A stretch of 64,000 nucleotides of DNA from Lutimonas zeaxanthinifaciens (GTDB lineage: Bacteria; Bacteroidota; Bacteroidia; Flavobacteriales; Flavobacteriaceae), in assembly GCF_030503675.1 (NCBI RefSeq), contig NZ_CP129964.1, positions 1,302,001 through 1,366,000 on the forward strand. Reading direction: 5' to 3'. Below the pieces are notes generated by a model. It saw nothing but the letters and a program-made list of their open reading frames with translations, ran no database searches and had not been told where the DNA came from. Position 1 is the first letter of the stretch. Every line of letters begins with the position of its first letter. Made by a program: the position numbers and the translations under genes. Shown piece by piece: positions 48,992-58,301 of the stretch.

Positions 48992-50038
48992 ATCAAAGCA
49001 TCATTTTACAGATATTTTTTAAACTTTAAAATTCCTGGTGGTACCTCAAGAGGTGTCCTAAAACAAAAGGAAACGTTTTTTCTGCTCGTGGAAACGGCTG
49101 GAAAGTGGGGAATTGGTGAGTGTGGAATATTTCGTGGCCTAAGTTATGATGATCGAGAGGGCTATGAAGAAAAACTAAGATGGTTATGTAACAATATCTC
49201 GCTGGAAAAGGATTTTTTATTGCGGGAATTGCAGGAATTTCCTTCAATTCAGTTTGGTCTTGAACAAGCCTTATTATCTTTAAATAGCCCGTCCGGGTTT
49301 GATTTGTTTCCATCTGATTTTACCCGCGATAAGGATTCAATTCCTATCAATGGATTGATCTGGATGGGGAGTGAGGAGTTTATGAAGGATCAGATCGAGA
49401 AAAAGCTTCAGGAAGGATTTACGACATTAAAAATGAAGATTGGTGCTATTGATTTTGACGCCGAACTGAGTCTTTTAAAAAGAATACGAAATCGGTTTAA
49501 CAGATCTGAACTGGAATTACGCGTTGATGCTAATGGAGCATTTCACCCGAACGAGGCCCTGAGAAAACTTGAGGTCCTTTCGCGGCTACAGATTCACTCC
49601 ATTGAGCAGCCCATAAAAGCAGGCCAGATAGAAACGATGCACAATTTATGCCGATTAACACCGCTGCCGATAGCGCTTGATGAAGAATTGATCGGGGTTG
49701 TTCCTATTGAGGATAAAAAGAAACTGATTGATGCCATTCAGCCTCAATTTATTATTTTAAAGCCCAGTTTGATAGGAGGTTTTAAAGGAAGTGAGGATTG
49801 GATCGGACTAGCGGAAGATAAAGGGATTGGCTGGTGGATCACTTCAGCTCTTGAAAGTAATATTGGCTTGAATGCCATTGCACAGTTTACCTATACATTG
49901 GATCATAGTGTTCCTCAAGGGTTGGGGACAGGCAGTCTTTTTACAAACAATATCAGTTGCCCGTTGTTTGTGGACCAGGGGGCTTTGCATTATTCAAAAG
50001 ATGGAAAATGGCAGGATGTAGAACAGTTTTTAAATTGA
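48992..50038 (+). CDS. menC: o-Succinylbenzoate synthase MenC (non-canonical start)
   Basis: Enolase-superfamily enzyme of menaquinone synthesis. The barrel bears ALSNIGLN-like ESNIGLNAIAQF, the catalytic KxK in TTLKMKIG, the metal ligands Asp in LRVDANG, Glu in SIEQPI and Asp in ALDEELIG, and the second Lys in IILKPSLIGG. Family members begin MKAS-Y...LNFK-PSGTSRGVL; the frame here encodes IKASFYRYFLNFKIPGGTSRG from 48992, but with no ATG, GTG or TTG between the stop at 48971 and GTG at 49088. ATC at 48992 or ATT at 48989 is the likely start; GTG 49088 would delete about 32 conserved residues. Confidence 0.85.
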   Translation: MKASFYRYFLNFKIPGGTSRGVLKQKETFFLLVETAGKWGIGECGIFRGLSYDDREGYEEKLRWLCNNISLEKDFLLRELQEFPSIQFGLEQALLSLNSPSGFDLFPSDFTRDKDSIPINGLIWMGSEEFMKDQIEKKLQEGFTTLKMKIGAIDFDAELSLLKRIRNRFNRSELELRVDANGAFHPNEALRKLEVLSRLQIHSIEQPIKAGQIETMHNLCRLTPLPIALDEELIGVVPIEDKKKLIDAIQPQFIILKPSLIGGFKGSEDWIGLAEDKGIGWWITSALESNIGLNAIAQFTYTLDHSVPQGLGTGSLFTNNISCPLFVDQGALHYSKDGKWQDVEQFLN

Positions 50039-50071
50039 TTAAAATAGTAATTTTATTGAAAATTTGACTTC

Positions 50072-51019
50072 ATGAATTTTATTGAACAGGCTTACACGGG
50101 AAAGAATGACTGGTGGCGTTATATACTCACAATTATTATTGTCTTTTTAGGCTGGCAATTGATAGGGGTGGTACCTCTCTTTGTCGTTGCTTTGAATAAA
50201 GCCGAAGGAATAGATGATTTGGTTGTCAGCTCTCAGAATGCGTTTGCCGATCTGGGTATAGATTCTAATCTCTACTTGTTCGTTGTTTTACTCACGTTTG
50301 TATTTGGATTGCTGGGCTTATTATTTTCTGTTAAAAAAGTTCATATGCGAAGTATACGCAGTTTAATAACTTCGCGCTCCTCAGTAGATTGGAGCAGAGT
50401 CATCTATGGGTTTGTGTTTTGGTTCCTGATTTCCGTTTTGTTTATCGCCATTGATTATGTCATGCATCCGGAGCATTTTGTGTTGAATTTCAAACCTATA
50501 CCATTTTTAGTTCTTTTGGCAGTGGCATTTTTATTCATTCCATTGCAGACTAGTTTTGAAGAATTGTTGTTCAGAGGTTACCTAATGCAAGGGCTTGGGA
50601 TTGGATTTAAAAGTGCAGCCGTTCCCTTTTTGATTACTTCAATTGGATTTGGACTCATGCATGCGTTTAATCCGGAAATAGAGAAATTAGGGTCTTTGAT
50701 TCTTCTCTATTACATTGGAACTGGATTTTTGTTTGGGATCATAACCTTAATGGATGAAGGGACCGAACTGGCTTTGGGTATGCATGCGGCGAATAATATT
50801 GTAGCCGCGGTAATTGTAACGGTAAATTGGGCAGCATTTCAAACCGAGGCACTCTTTAAGGATATTTCGGAGCCTTCTTTAGATATGTATATGTTTTTAC
50901 CCGTATTTGTGATCTATCCGTTGGTGGTTTATTTCTTAGCGAAAAAATATAGCTGGTCCGACTGGAAAAATAAACTCCTTGGCCCTGTTGGTGAGGCTCC
51001 ATTGAATGATGAAGACTAG
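50072..51019 (+). CDS. CPBP family intramembrane metalloprotease
   Basis: 315 residues with about eight membrane segments. CAAX/CPBP motifs: EELLFRGYLMQGL (Glu-Glu and Arg, about residues 164-176), FGLMHAFNPE and GMHAANNIVAAV (His ligand). It is predicted to be a membrane-embedded zinc-type protease. It sits 33 bp after menC and its last 14 bases overlap menE. This placement between two menaquinone genes recurs in Bacteroidota, although no biochemical link to quinone synthesis is known. Confidence 0.9.
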   Translation: MNFIEQAYTGKNDWWRYILTIIIVFLGWQLIGVVPLFVVALNKAEGIDDLVVSSQNAFADLGIDSNLYLFVVLLTFVFGLLGLLFSVKKVHMRSIRSLITSRSSVDWSRVIYGFVFWFLISVLFIAIDYVMHPEHFVLNFKPIPFLVLLAVAFLFIPLQTSFEELLFRGYLMQGLGIGFKSAAVPFLITSIGFGLMHAFNPEIEKLGSLILLYYIGTGFLFGIITLMDEGTELALGMHAANNIVAAVIVTVNWAAFQTEALFKDISEPSLDMYMFLPVFVIYPLVVYFLAKKYSWSDWKNKLLGPVGEAPLNDED

Positions 51020-52079
51020 TCTGCTACATCCAGAATTTAAGTGGAATGACAGGTCGTTTTTTAATAAAGATGACCTGATTGATTTTGTGGATGTTAAATA
51101 TCCGGAACTTACTGATTTCTTCACGCAGTGGTTTTCTGAATCAGGCTGGATTCGCGTAAAAACTTCAGGATCTACAGGTGTGCCAAAAGAAATTTCCCTG
51201 AAAAGGAAGCATATGATAAATTCTGCTATGGCGACGGCATCTTTTTTTGAATTAGAAGCGGGAGCCAAGGTGTTGCATTGCCTTCCTTTGGGTTATATTG
51301 CAGGAAGGATGATGTTGGTTCGGGCTATGATCATGGGCTGGGAAATGGATTTGGTTGAAGCCTCAGGCACTCCGGAAATAAGGGATAAATCTTATGATTT
51401 TTCGGCTATGGTCCCATTACAGGTTCAAAATAGTATTGACAAGCTCGGGAACGTACGTGCTCTGATCGTTGGAGGGGGATCGGTATCTGATAAACTAAAA
51501 GAAAGAATTACTGATCTTAAAACAGAAATTTATGCCACGTACGGGATGACGGAAACTGTCACACACGTTGCACTGGCACCACTCAATAAAGCCTCTGGCC
51601 TTGAAGGGAGCAGAACTGTTTTTAAGGCATTACCCAACATTAGTTTTTCAAGAGATTCAAGAACTTGTCTGGTTATCAATGCTCCAAGCATATGCTCAGA
51701 GGAGGTGGTTACCAATGATATTGTGAAATTAATTTCTTCAACCTCCTTTCAGTGGATCGCGAGGCACGATCACGTCATTAACTCTGGCGGAATCAAGTTA
51801 ATGCCTGAACTGATTGAAAAAAAACTATATAATTTGATCCATGTTCCTTTTTTCCTGGGGCCTGAAAAAGATGAAGTGCTAGGAGAGCAAATGGTGCTTT
51901 TTGTTGAAAGTAGCCAGAAGTATGATCTTTTATCAGAATTAAAAACATATCATGTGGAGAACCCGCGAATTCTGTTAAAATTCGAAATCCCCAGAAAGGT
52001 TTATTTTTTGAATTCTTTTATCTATACAGAAACGGGAAAAATTCAACGGGAACAAACAATGAAAAAGGTTTTAAATTAG
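51006..52079 (+). CDS. menE: o-Succinylbenzoate-CoA ligase MenE
   Basis: Short (357-residue) AMP-binding ligase of menaquinone synthesis activating o-succinylbenzoate. The P-loop-like KTSGSTGVPKEISLK (about residues 50-64), YATYGMTETVTHVA (adenylate-binding A5 motif), the ARHDHVINSGGIKL (A7/A8) and late ETGKIQRE with the catalytic Lys (A10) are present. Overlap of 14 bp with the CPBP gene supports co-translation. MenC supplies its substrate. Confidence 0.93.
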   Translation: MMKTSLLHPEFKWNDRSFFNKDDLIDFVDVKYPELTDFFTQWFSESGWIRVKTSGSTGVPKEISLKRKHMINSAMATASFFELEAGAKVLHCLPLGYIAGRMMLVRAMIMGWEMDLVEASGTPEIRDKSYDFSAMVPLQVQNSIDKLGNVRALIVGGGSVSDKLKERITDLKTEIYATYGMTETVTHVALAPLNKASGLEGSRTVFKALPNISFSRDSRTCLVINAPSICSEEVVTNDIVKLISSTSFQWIARHDHVINSGGIKLMPELIEKKLYNLIHVPFFLGPEKDEVLGEQMVLFVESSQKYDLLSELKTYHVENPRILLKFEIPRKVYFLNSFIYTETGKIQREQTMKKVLN

Positions 52080-52081
52080 AA

Positions 52082-52115
52082 ATGGGATGAATTTATCAGT
52101 TTAAATTCATCCCAT
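52082..52115. terminator. 14-bp hairpin between convergent menE and secA
   Basis: Perfect stem 52082-52095 / 52102-52115 (ATGGGATGAATTTA and its complement) with 6-nt loop TCAGTT. Only three bases after the menE stop and 29 before the secA stop. T-tracts are weak on both strands, so it may act as a factor-assisted or processing hairpin rather than a textbook terminator. Confidence 0.65.
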
Positions 52116-52144
52116 GTTCGATTTATTGGTTACTCTGAGACGGC

Positions 52145-55100
52145 TTAGTCCTCAGAGATAAGTACCCATTGTCCTTTATCGATCAATGGAATAGCCTGTT
52201 TGTACTTTACAGTTTTGGATTCACCCGTTGCAATATTTTTGATATTAACCCTTTCATTACGCCCGATCTTTCTTTCCGTTCTGACAATGGTCTCAGTGAC
52301 CTGTTGAGCTTGTGTCTGATTGGTCTGAACATCCTGTGTAGGGCTGTTGAATTCAGCTTTGCTTAACTGAACCTTTTCCTTTTTCTGCTCTCTTGCCTGA
52401 GAAACCTGTTGCGGGCTTTGACTAGGCAGTTCTCCTTTAAACAAGAAGGAAAGCACTTCTTTATTTACCTTGTCAAGCATTTGTTTGAATAATTCAAAGG
52501 CCTCAAACTTGTAGATCAATAAGGGATCCTTTTGCTCGTAGGTGGCATTTTGAACCGACTGTTTCAAATCATCCATCTTTCTTAAATGATCCTTCCAGGT
52601 ATCGTCAATTATTGCAAGGGTGATATTTTTTTCAAAATCTTCAACCAATTGCTGTCCCTGACTTTCATAGGCATCCTTCAGATTCGTAACTACCTGCAAG
52701 GTTTTGATACCGTCGGTAAATGGAACCACAATACGCTCATATCGATCTCCCTGTTTTTCATAAACATCCTTGATTACCGGATAAGCTGCTACGGCGCTTC
52801 TTTCAATTTTGCTCTGATAGTGCTCATAAACAACTTTGAACAACTCTTCTACTAATTCCAGTTCTTCTTTTGCCTCAAATTCTTCCTTGGTAAACGGAGA
52901 AGTCGTGGAGGAGAATCGAATCAATTCAAATTCAAAATTTGAATAGTCATTGGTAGCCTTATTATTCAAGACAATGGAATCACAAGTATCATAGATCATA
53001 TTCACGATGTCCACCTGTAATCGTTCTCCGTAAAGGGCATGCCTGCGTCTTTTGTAGATCACCTCTCTTTGGGCATTCATAATATCATCATACTCCAGTA
53101 AACGTTTACGTATTCCAAAGTTATTCTCTTCAACTTTCTTTTGCGCTCTTTCAATAGACTTGGAAATCATAGAATGCTGAATCACCTCACCTTCTTTGAG
53201 TCCCATTTTGTCCATCATTTTCGCAATTCTGTCAGAACCGAACAAACGCATCAGGTTATCTTCCAATGAAACATAAAATTGAGAAGAACCCGGATCACCC
53301 TGACGCCCTGCACGACCTCTTAGCTGACGGTCAACACGTCTTGAGTCATGCCGTTCTGTACCAATAATGGCAAGACCTCCTGCTTTTTTGACTTCATCGG
53401 ATAGTTTGATATCTGTTCCTCTACCTGCCATGTTCGTCGCAATGGTAACCACGCCTGGGTTACCTGCTGATTCAACGATATCAGCCTCTTTTTTATGCAA
53501 TTTTGCATTTAATACATTGTGCTGTATCTTTCTGATTGAAAGCATTTTAGACAATAGTTCGGAAATTTCAACCGATGTGGTACCCACAAGTACCGGCCTT
53601 TGCTGATTCACCAGATTGTTGATCTCATCGATAACAGCGTTGTATTTCTCTCTTTTTGTTTTGTAGATCAAATCCTCCCGGTCATCCCTGATCAGAGGCA
53701 TATTGGTTGGGATTTCAACAACGTCCAGTTTGTAGATTTCCCAGAATTCTCCTGCTTCAGTGATCGCCGTTCCCGTCATACCTGACAATTTGCGGTACAT
53801 TCTAAAGTAGTTTTGCAGCGTAATTGTGGCAAAAGTCTGGGTTGCGGCCTCGATCTTAACATTTTCTTTGGCTTCAAGCGCCTGGTGCAATCCATCTGAA
53901 TAACGTCGTCCGTCCATAACACGACCCGTCTGTTCATCCACAATTTTGATCTGATCTTCAATGATCACATATTCTACATCCTTTTCGAAAAGGGTATAGG
54001 CTTTTAGCAATTGATTCATCGTATGAATCCTTTCACTCTTTATACTGAAATCACGATATAATTCTTCTTTTTCTCTTGCCTTATCCTCCGCAGATATGTC
54101 TTTGGCATCGATCTTTCCAACTTCAATTCCCATATCTGGCAGGACGAAGAAATGATCTTCGTTGTCTCCGGAAAGATGTGCGATTCCTTTATCCGTAAGG
54201 TCTATGGAGTTGTTCTTTTCCTCAATAACAAACAAGAGCTCTTCATCGATCTTAGGCATTTCACGGTTGTTGTCCTGCATGTAGAAGTTTTCAGTCTTCT
54301 GAAGTAATTGTTTGATTCCTTCCTGACTTAAAAACTTGATAAGAGCCTTGTTTTTTGGAAGCCCCCTGAATACTCGATATAATAAGAATCCGCCGTCTTT
54401 TGTATTCCCTTCGGCAATCAGTTTTTTAGCTTCTGCCAAAACCCCGATCAGGTATTTGCTTTGCAATCTTACCAGCTCATCTACTTTAGGCTTTAACTCA
54501 TTGAATTCGTGACGATCCCCCTGTGGGATGGCACCTGATATGATCAACGGTGTCCTTGCATCATCTACCAGGACTGAATCCACCTCATCCACAATCGTAT
54601 AGTTATGTGGCCTTTGCACAAGGTCCTTAGGGGAGTGCGCCATATTATCTCTTAAGTAATCAAAACCGAATTCATTATTTGTCCCGTATGTGATATCAGC
54701 GAGATAGGCCTTTCGTCTTTCATCAGAATTGGGCTTGTGATTGTCAATACAATCAATACTTAAACCGTGAAACTCAAAAATTGGCCCCATCCAGGCGGCA
54801 TCACGTTTTGCCAGATAATCATTAACTGTTACCACATGCACTCCATTGCCGGTCAGAGCATTCAGGTAGATAGGCAAGGTCGCAACCAGGGTTTTACCTT
54901 CACCCGTCATCATTTCAGCAATATTGCCCTGGTGCAAAACAGATCCACCAATCAATTGCACATCATAATGTACCATGTCCCAGGTGATTGGTTTACCCGC
55001 GGCATCCCATGAGTTGGACCAGATGGCGTCATCTCCTTCAAGCGTAACATAATCATGAACCGACAATTCTCTGTCAAAGGCTGTAGCTTTTACTTTGATC

Positions 55101-55480
55101 GTTTCATTATTCGCGAATCTCTTTGCCGTTTCACGCATTACTGCGAAAGCTTCAGGTTGAATTTCGTTCAACACCTTTTCAGAAGCTTCATAAGCCTCAT
55201 CATTCAACAGGTCTATTTCTTTATAAATTGCCTCTTTTCTATCGATACCTGCTGTCTCGATTTCCTTCTCCAAGCTTTGGATCTGATCCTCAAACGGTTT
55301 TCTTGAGTTGGAAATTAACTCTTTAAACCGGGTAGTTTTATTTCTAAGATCTTCTATGGTCAAGGATGACATTTCCTTGTCAAATGATCTTACTTTTTCC
55401 ACTAAAGGTTGCAGCTGCTTTAGATCTTTCTTTCTTTTATCTCCTACAAATGCCTTTAAAACTGAATTCAAAAAACTCAT
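52145..55480 (-). CDS. secA: Preprotein translocase ATPase SecA
   Basis: Motor of Sec export, 1111 residues (Bacteroidota type, longer than the about 900 of E. coli). Nucleotide-binding domain 1 has Walker [11 protein letters not shown] and the [12 protein letters not shown] box; the [10 protein letters not shown] motif and the [17 protein letters not shown] (arginine fingers) are in NBD2; [10 protein letters not shown]-like region [15 protein letters not shown] is the scaffold helix. The C-terminus does not end in the zinc-binding CxCxSGxxxxxCH; after a Gln-rich linker it reads [17 protein letters not shown]...QWVLISED. It is the last gene of a minus-strand run with a long structured leader. 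Confidence 0.97.
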   Translation of the reverse strand: MSFLNSVLKAFVGDKRKKDLKQLQPLVEKVRSFDKEMSSLTIEDLRNKTTRFKELISNSRKPFEDQIQSLEKEIETAGIDRKEAIYKEIDLLNDEAYEASEKVLNEIQPEAFAVMRETAKRFANNETIKVKATAFDRELSVHDYVTLEGDDAIWSNSWDAAGKPITWDMVHYDVQLIGGSVLHQGNIAEMMTGEGKTLVATLPIYLNALTGNGVHVVTVNDYLAKRDAAWMGPIFEFHGLSIDCIDNHKPNSDERRKAYLADITYGTNNEFGFDYLRDNMAHSPKDLVQRPHNYTIVDEVDSVLVDDARTPLIISGAIPQGDRHEFNELKPKVDELVRLQSKYLIGVLAEAKKLIAEGNTKDGGFLLYRVFRGLPKNKALIKFLSQEGIKQLLQKTENFYMQDNNREMPKIDEELLFVIEEKNNSIDLTDKGIAHLSGDNEDHFFVLPDMGIEVGKIDAKDISAEDKAREKEELYRDFSIKSERIHTMNQLLKAYTLFEKDVEYVIIEDQIKIVDEQTGRVMDGRRYSDGLHQALEAKENVKIEAATQTFATITLQNYFRMYRKLSGMTGTAITEAGEFWEIYKLDVVEIPTNMPLIRDDREDLIYKTKREKYNAVIDEINNLVNQQRPVLVGTTSVEISELLSKMLSIRKIQHNVLNAKLHKKEADIVESAGNPGVVTIATNMAGRGTDIKLSDEVKKAGGLAIIGTERHDSRRVDRQLRGRAGRQGDPGSSQFYVSLEDNLMRLFGSDRIAKMMDKMGLKEGEVIQHSMISKSIERAQKKVEENNFGIRKRLLEYDDIMNAQREVIYKRRRHALYGERLQVDIVNMIYDTCDSIVLNNKATNDYSNFEFELIRFSSTTSPFTKEEFEAKEELELVEELFKVVYEHYQSKIERSAVAAYPVIKDVYEKQGDRYERIVVPFTDGIKTLQVVTNLKDAYESQGQQLVEDFEKNITLAIIDDTWKDHLRKMDDLKQSVQNATYEQKDPLLIYKFEAFELFKQMLDKVNKEVLSFLFKGELPSQSPQQVSQAREQKKEKVQLSKAEFNSPTQDVQTNQTQAQQVTETIVRTERKIGRNERVNIKNIATGESKTVKYKQAIPLIDKGQWVLISED

Positions 55481-55498
55481 AATCTAACTTTTATTGAA

Positions 55499-55515
55499 AC
55501 CGATCCTGAATCGGT
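55499..55515 (-). promoter_or_regulatory. Hairpin in the secA leader, proximal
   Basis: 6-bp perfect stem ACCGAT/ATCGGT with a 5-nt loop, 18 bases before the secA ATG on the minus strand, in the position to influence ribosome access. Confidence 0.4.
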
Positions 55516-55570
55516 AATTATTTTTTCCTTCTACTAATGTTGATGGTTATATTTTGCTTACTTTTTAGAA

Positions 55571-55592
55571 GCATTTGTGCAGAAGCAAATGC
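55571..55592 (-). promoter_or_regulatory. Hairpin in the secA leader, distal
   Basis: 7-bp perfect stem GCATTTG/CAAATGC with an 8-nt loop, about 90 nt before the secA start. Each arm is next to the word AGAAGC, a short direct repeat. Confidence 0.35.
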
Positions 55593-55620
55593 CTTTCTCA
55601 ATAGCTAAAGGATATTTTGT

Positions 55621-55650
55621 AAAAAAAAAAGCCTCCTTGGAGACTTTTGT
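55621..55650 (-). terminator. Rho-independent terminator after the DUF2795 gene
   Basis: On the minus strand AAAGTCTCC-AA-GGAGGCTTT (one mismatch) runs into about ten T, immediately after the stop of the 55654-55875 gene. It separates that gene from secA, so secA needs its own promoter inside 55481-55620. Confidence 0.8.
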
Positions 55651-55653
55651 TTT

Positions 55654-55875
55654 CTAGTATTCATCTTCGTTCCAAAGGAAATCTTCGTCCGTTGGATAGT
55701 CAGGCCAAATCTCCTGAATGACCTCGTAACTTTCCCCTTCATCTTCCAAGGCTTGCAGATTCTCCACAACCTCTAACGGGGCTCCGGTTCGTATTGCATA
55801 ATCGATCAGCTCATCTTTTGTTGCCGGCCAAGGTGCATCACTCAAATACGATGCTAATTCTAATGTCCAATACAT
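55654..55875 (-). CDS. DUF2795 protein
   Basis: 73-residue acidic protein, LASYLSDAPWPATKDELIDYAIRTGAP being the DUF2795 core (a helix-turn-helix-like fold), followed by EVVENLQALEDEGESYEVIQEIWPDYP. Small members of this family are common in Bacteroidota next to unrelated genes and have no known function. It has its own promoter and terminator. Confidence 0.88.
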   Translation of the reverse strand: MYWTLELASYLSDAPWPATKDELIDYAIRTGAPLEVVENLQALEDEGESYEVIQEIWPDYPTDEDFLWNEDEY

Positions 55876-55901
55876 AATTGAAAATTAATTAAATTGAAAT
55901 G

Positions 55902-55931
55902 CAAAAGTAATTTTTTTACTGAAAAATGCAA
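55902..55931 (-). promoter_or_regulatory. Promoter of the DUF2795 gene
   Basis: Minus-strand TACTTTTG (55902-55909) is an exact -7 element with TTG (55929-55931) 19 bp upstream. Predicted start near 55895 leaves a leader of about 20 nt. One of the two best promoter matches in the window. Confidence 0.65.
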
Positions 55932-56007
55932 GTTTTTTAGTTACTATTTTTCAGCTGTTAAAAGAACGTTTTTTTACTTAGGAGAGAGTACCTGTAAACA
56001 CCTTTAT

Positions 56008-56574
56008 TTATTGGCCTTTCCAAGGCATTTCTTTCACTTTATAGTCCTTGGTCAATTTCCGTGCCAAGACAAATAAATAGTCAGATAAACGATTCAGATA
56101 GACAAGAATGTAGTCATTAATGATTTCATTGTCAGCTAATTCAACAGTTTTTCTTTCGGCTCTTCGGCAAACACACCGGGCTATATGACAGAATGACACT
56201 ACCGTATGACCTCCGGGGAGAATGAAATGCGTCATAGGCTCAAGAACCTCATTCATCTGATCAATGCGCTTTTCTAAAAAATCAATTTGTTCTTCTTCGA
56301 TCTTTTTTATTTTTAATCGATCGGTGCCGTCTTTTTTCTTTTCCTTTTCTTTTGGAGTTGCGAGCATGGCCCCCATTGTGAATAACCTACTTTGAATTCT
56401 GATCAGGTCATTGATCAACCCTTCCTCATCTATCTGATCCCTTATCAAACCCAAGTATGAATTCAATTCATCCACGGTACCATAGGCATCAATTCTCAGA
56501 TCGTTTTTTTTCACCCGTGTTCCGCCATAGAGGGAAGTTTTTCCGTCATCTCCAGTCTTCGTATATATTTTCAT
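56008..56574 (-). CDS. ATP:cob(I)alamin adenosyltransferase, PduO type
   Basis: 188-residue enzyme converting cob(I)alamin to adenosylcobalamin. ATP-binding N-terminal TKTGDDGKTSLYGGTRVKK, then YGTVDELNSYLGL, FILPGGHTVVSFCH and ARCVCRRAERKTVEL; the Arg-Arg-Ala-Glu-Arg helix is the family hallmark. No B12 riboswitch was recognised upstream. It lies 68 bp after the O-methyltransferase gene on the same strand and may be co-transcribed. Confidence 0.95.
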   Translation of the reverse strand: MKIYTKTGDDGKTSLYGGTRVKKNDLRIDAYGTVDELNSYLGLIRDQIDEEGLINDLIRIQSRLFTMGAMLATPKEKEKKKDGTDRLKIKKIEEEQIDFLEKRIDQMNEVLEPMTHFILPGGHTVVSFCHIARCVCRRAERKTVELADNEIINDYILVYLNRLSDYLFVLARKLTKDYKVKEMPWKGQ

Positions 56575-56642
56575 ATCATTTTTTTGATGGCATAAAAATA
56601 GGCATATTCATTTAATATTTTACAGGGCCTTCCAACGGAAGA

Positions 56643-57416
56643 CTAAAGGCGGAGCATGAAATGCTGTTTTTCTCTTCCTTTGTGAAAGAATGCAAGCCCC
56701 CATTTAAAGGTGTCAACACTCAGTTTTACAGCTTCGCGATTTTGAATGTAATCCCAGGCCTCTTCCATTTCAGGAGACCAGTGAATGTCATCAAAAATAA
56801 AGATGCTATCCTCATGTGCAGCTTTCAGGCATTTTTCAAAATAGTCAATGGTCGGGACTTTTTGATGGTTGCCATCAAAAAAAATCAGATCATATTTCTG
56901 GTCTTTGAGCACATTTTCCAGGGTTTCTTCAAATTTACCTTCAATGATATCGATGTTTTTTAAATTAAATTTCTCGAATTGTTTTTTCGCAATACCGGCT
57001 GTTGTGGCGCATCCTTCAAGTGTTGTGATATGAGCATTTGGAGCCCCAATACTCATGTAGGCAGTGGCAATACCTAAAGAGGTCCCAAGTTCCAAAACAT
57101 TTTCAGGTTTAAAATAATGAAGGGTTTTGGCCAGAAGTTTCCCTCTCCTTTTTGAAATTCCGGCATTTTTAGCAATTTTAGAAAAAGATCTTTGATTTCC
57201 TTTAAAAATCTTTGATCCTGCACCAAAATCTTTAACGACAATTGATTCTTTTGACTGAATAAGTTCCTTTCGAAATCTGTCGGCTTTTTTGAAATCTAGA
57301 GTTGATTTCGAGGCGAGTCCTTTAGTCATATAATTAAAGAGAAAAGGGGAGTGCACCCCATATTGATTTGAAGAGTGTGTCAGGTAGTTGAAATAAGCTT
57401 TAGCAGCATGCAGCAC
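56643..57416 (-). CDS. O-methyltransferase-like SAM protein
   Basis: Class I methyltransferase, 257 residues. SAM motif I VLELGTSLGIATAYMS (about 113-128), acidic TTLEGCATTAGIAKKQF, YDLIFFDGNHQKVPTIDYFE (motif with Asp-Gly-Asn-His used by O-methyltransferases for metal/substrate) and FIFDDIHWSPEMEEAWD. The N-terminal HSSNQYGVHSPFLFNY is typical of the Bacteroidota version. Acceptor unknown. Divergently oriented to wza across 89 bp. Confidence 0.88.
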   Translation of the reverse strand: MLHAAKAYFNYLTHSSNQYGVHSPFLFNYMTKGLASKSTLDFKKADRFRKELIQSKESIVVKDFGAGSKIFKGNQRSFSKIAKNAGISKRRGKLLAKTLHYFKPENVLELGTSLGIATAYMSIGAPNAHITTLEGCATTAGIAKKQFEKFNLKNIDIIEGKFEETLENVLKDQKYDLIFFDGNHQKVPTIDYFEKCLKAAHEDSIFIFDDIHWSPEMEEAWDYIQNREAVKLSVDTFKWGLAFFHKGREKQHFMLRL

Positions 57417-57475
57417 GGCACAATTTTTATTTGCTAAATTAGAAAGAAAAATTATTCTAATATTAATTTAAAAAT

Positions 57476-57483
57476 TATATTTG
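57476..57483 (+). promoter_or_regulatory. Candidate -7 element of the exopolysaccharide operon
   Basis: TATATTTG lies 23 bp before the wza ATG, predicting a leader of about 15 nt. The -33 region lacks a TTG. This is the only sensible promoter position for the wza-onward gene series. Confidence 0.5.
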
Positions 57484-57505
57484 CCATTGACTCAAAAATG
57501 ATAAT

Positions 57506-58294
57506 ATGAGGAAGATTTTAGCGATTTTATTGCTATTTGCTATGTTTACATCATGTATTCCGTTGAAGGATCAAATTTATTTTCAAGGTGATTTAGTTGA
57601 AAATGATTCTATTAAAAGAATTCAGGACGAGCCGTATCGCTTGCAAGTAAATGATATTTTGGATATTCAGATCAAATCGTCAGATGCAGAATTGGTGGCG
57701 CTGTTTTCATCAACACCTTCCGGCAACAATAACGGAACAAACTCTTTTGGGGAACAGAATTTATATTTTAAAGGATATACTGTGGATAGGCATGGTAATA
57801 TTAGATTACCTTATTTGGGTGATATTAATGTTTTGGGTTATACGACCAGAGAAGTATTAACAAAATTAGAAAAAGAATTCCAGGTTTATTTTAAGAACCC
57901 CGATGACGTTTTTATAAATGTTAAATTAGCAGGTATTCGATTTACCGTAATTGGGGAGGTTGGAAATACAGGCACTAGAGTTTTATATATGAACCAGGTA
58001 AATTTGGTTCAAGCATTGGCAGCAGCAGGAGATATTGAAATTACCGGAAATCGTAAGAATGTCAAGATTTTTAGAAAGAGTTTGGAAGGCACAAAGCAGT
58101 TTGATGTCAATATGTTAGATATAAACAGTTTTGATGATGATAATTTTTTCATTAAATCCAATGATATTATTTATGTTGAACCTCTAAAACAAAAAGCCTG
58201 GGGTACGGGAACATCAGGTATGCAGACGATAACTTCCTTAATTGCAGTATTATCTTTAGTTACAACAACCATATTGTTAGTAAATACCTTATAA
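57506..58294 (+). CDS. wza: Polysaccharide export outer-membrane protein Wza
   Basis: 262-residue lipoprotein (lipobox MFTSC, Cys17). Polysaccharide export domain about 45-130 (YRLQVNDILDIQIKSSDAE; YTVDRHGNIRLPYLGDINVLGYT) then an SLBB domain (FTVIGEVGNTGTRVLYMNQVNLVQALAAAGDI). The final 20 residues are hydrophobic (LIAVLSLVTTTILLVNTL), matching the transmembrane helix that ends Wza. It forms the outer channel for the polymer made by the genes that follow. First gene of the locus. Confidence 0.93.
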   Translation: MRKILAILLLFAMFTSCIPLKDQIYFQGDLVENDSIKRIQDEPYRLQVNDILDIQIKSSDAELVALFSSTPSGNNNGTNSFGEQNLYFKGYTVDRHGNIRLPYLGDINVLGYTTREVLTKLEKEFQVYFKNPDDVFINVKLAGIRFTVIGEVGNTGTRVLYMNQVNLVQALAAAGDIEITGNRKNVKIFRKSLEGTKQFDVNMLDINSFDDDNFFIKSNDIIYVEPLKQKAWGTGTSGMQTITSLIAVLSLVTTTILLVNTL

Positions 58295-58301
58295 TTCTGA
58301 A

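Noticed and set aside
56575-56642. Cobalamin riboswitch upstream of the adenosyltransferase
   Set aside because: Only 68 AT-rich bases separate it from the preceding gene; no B12-box sequence is visible.
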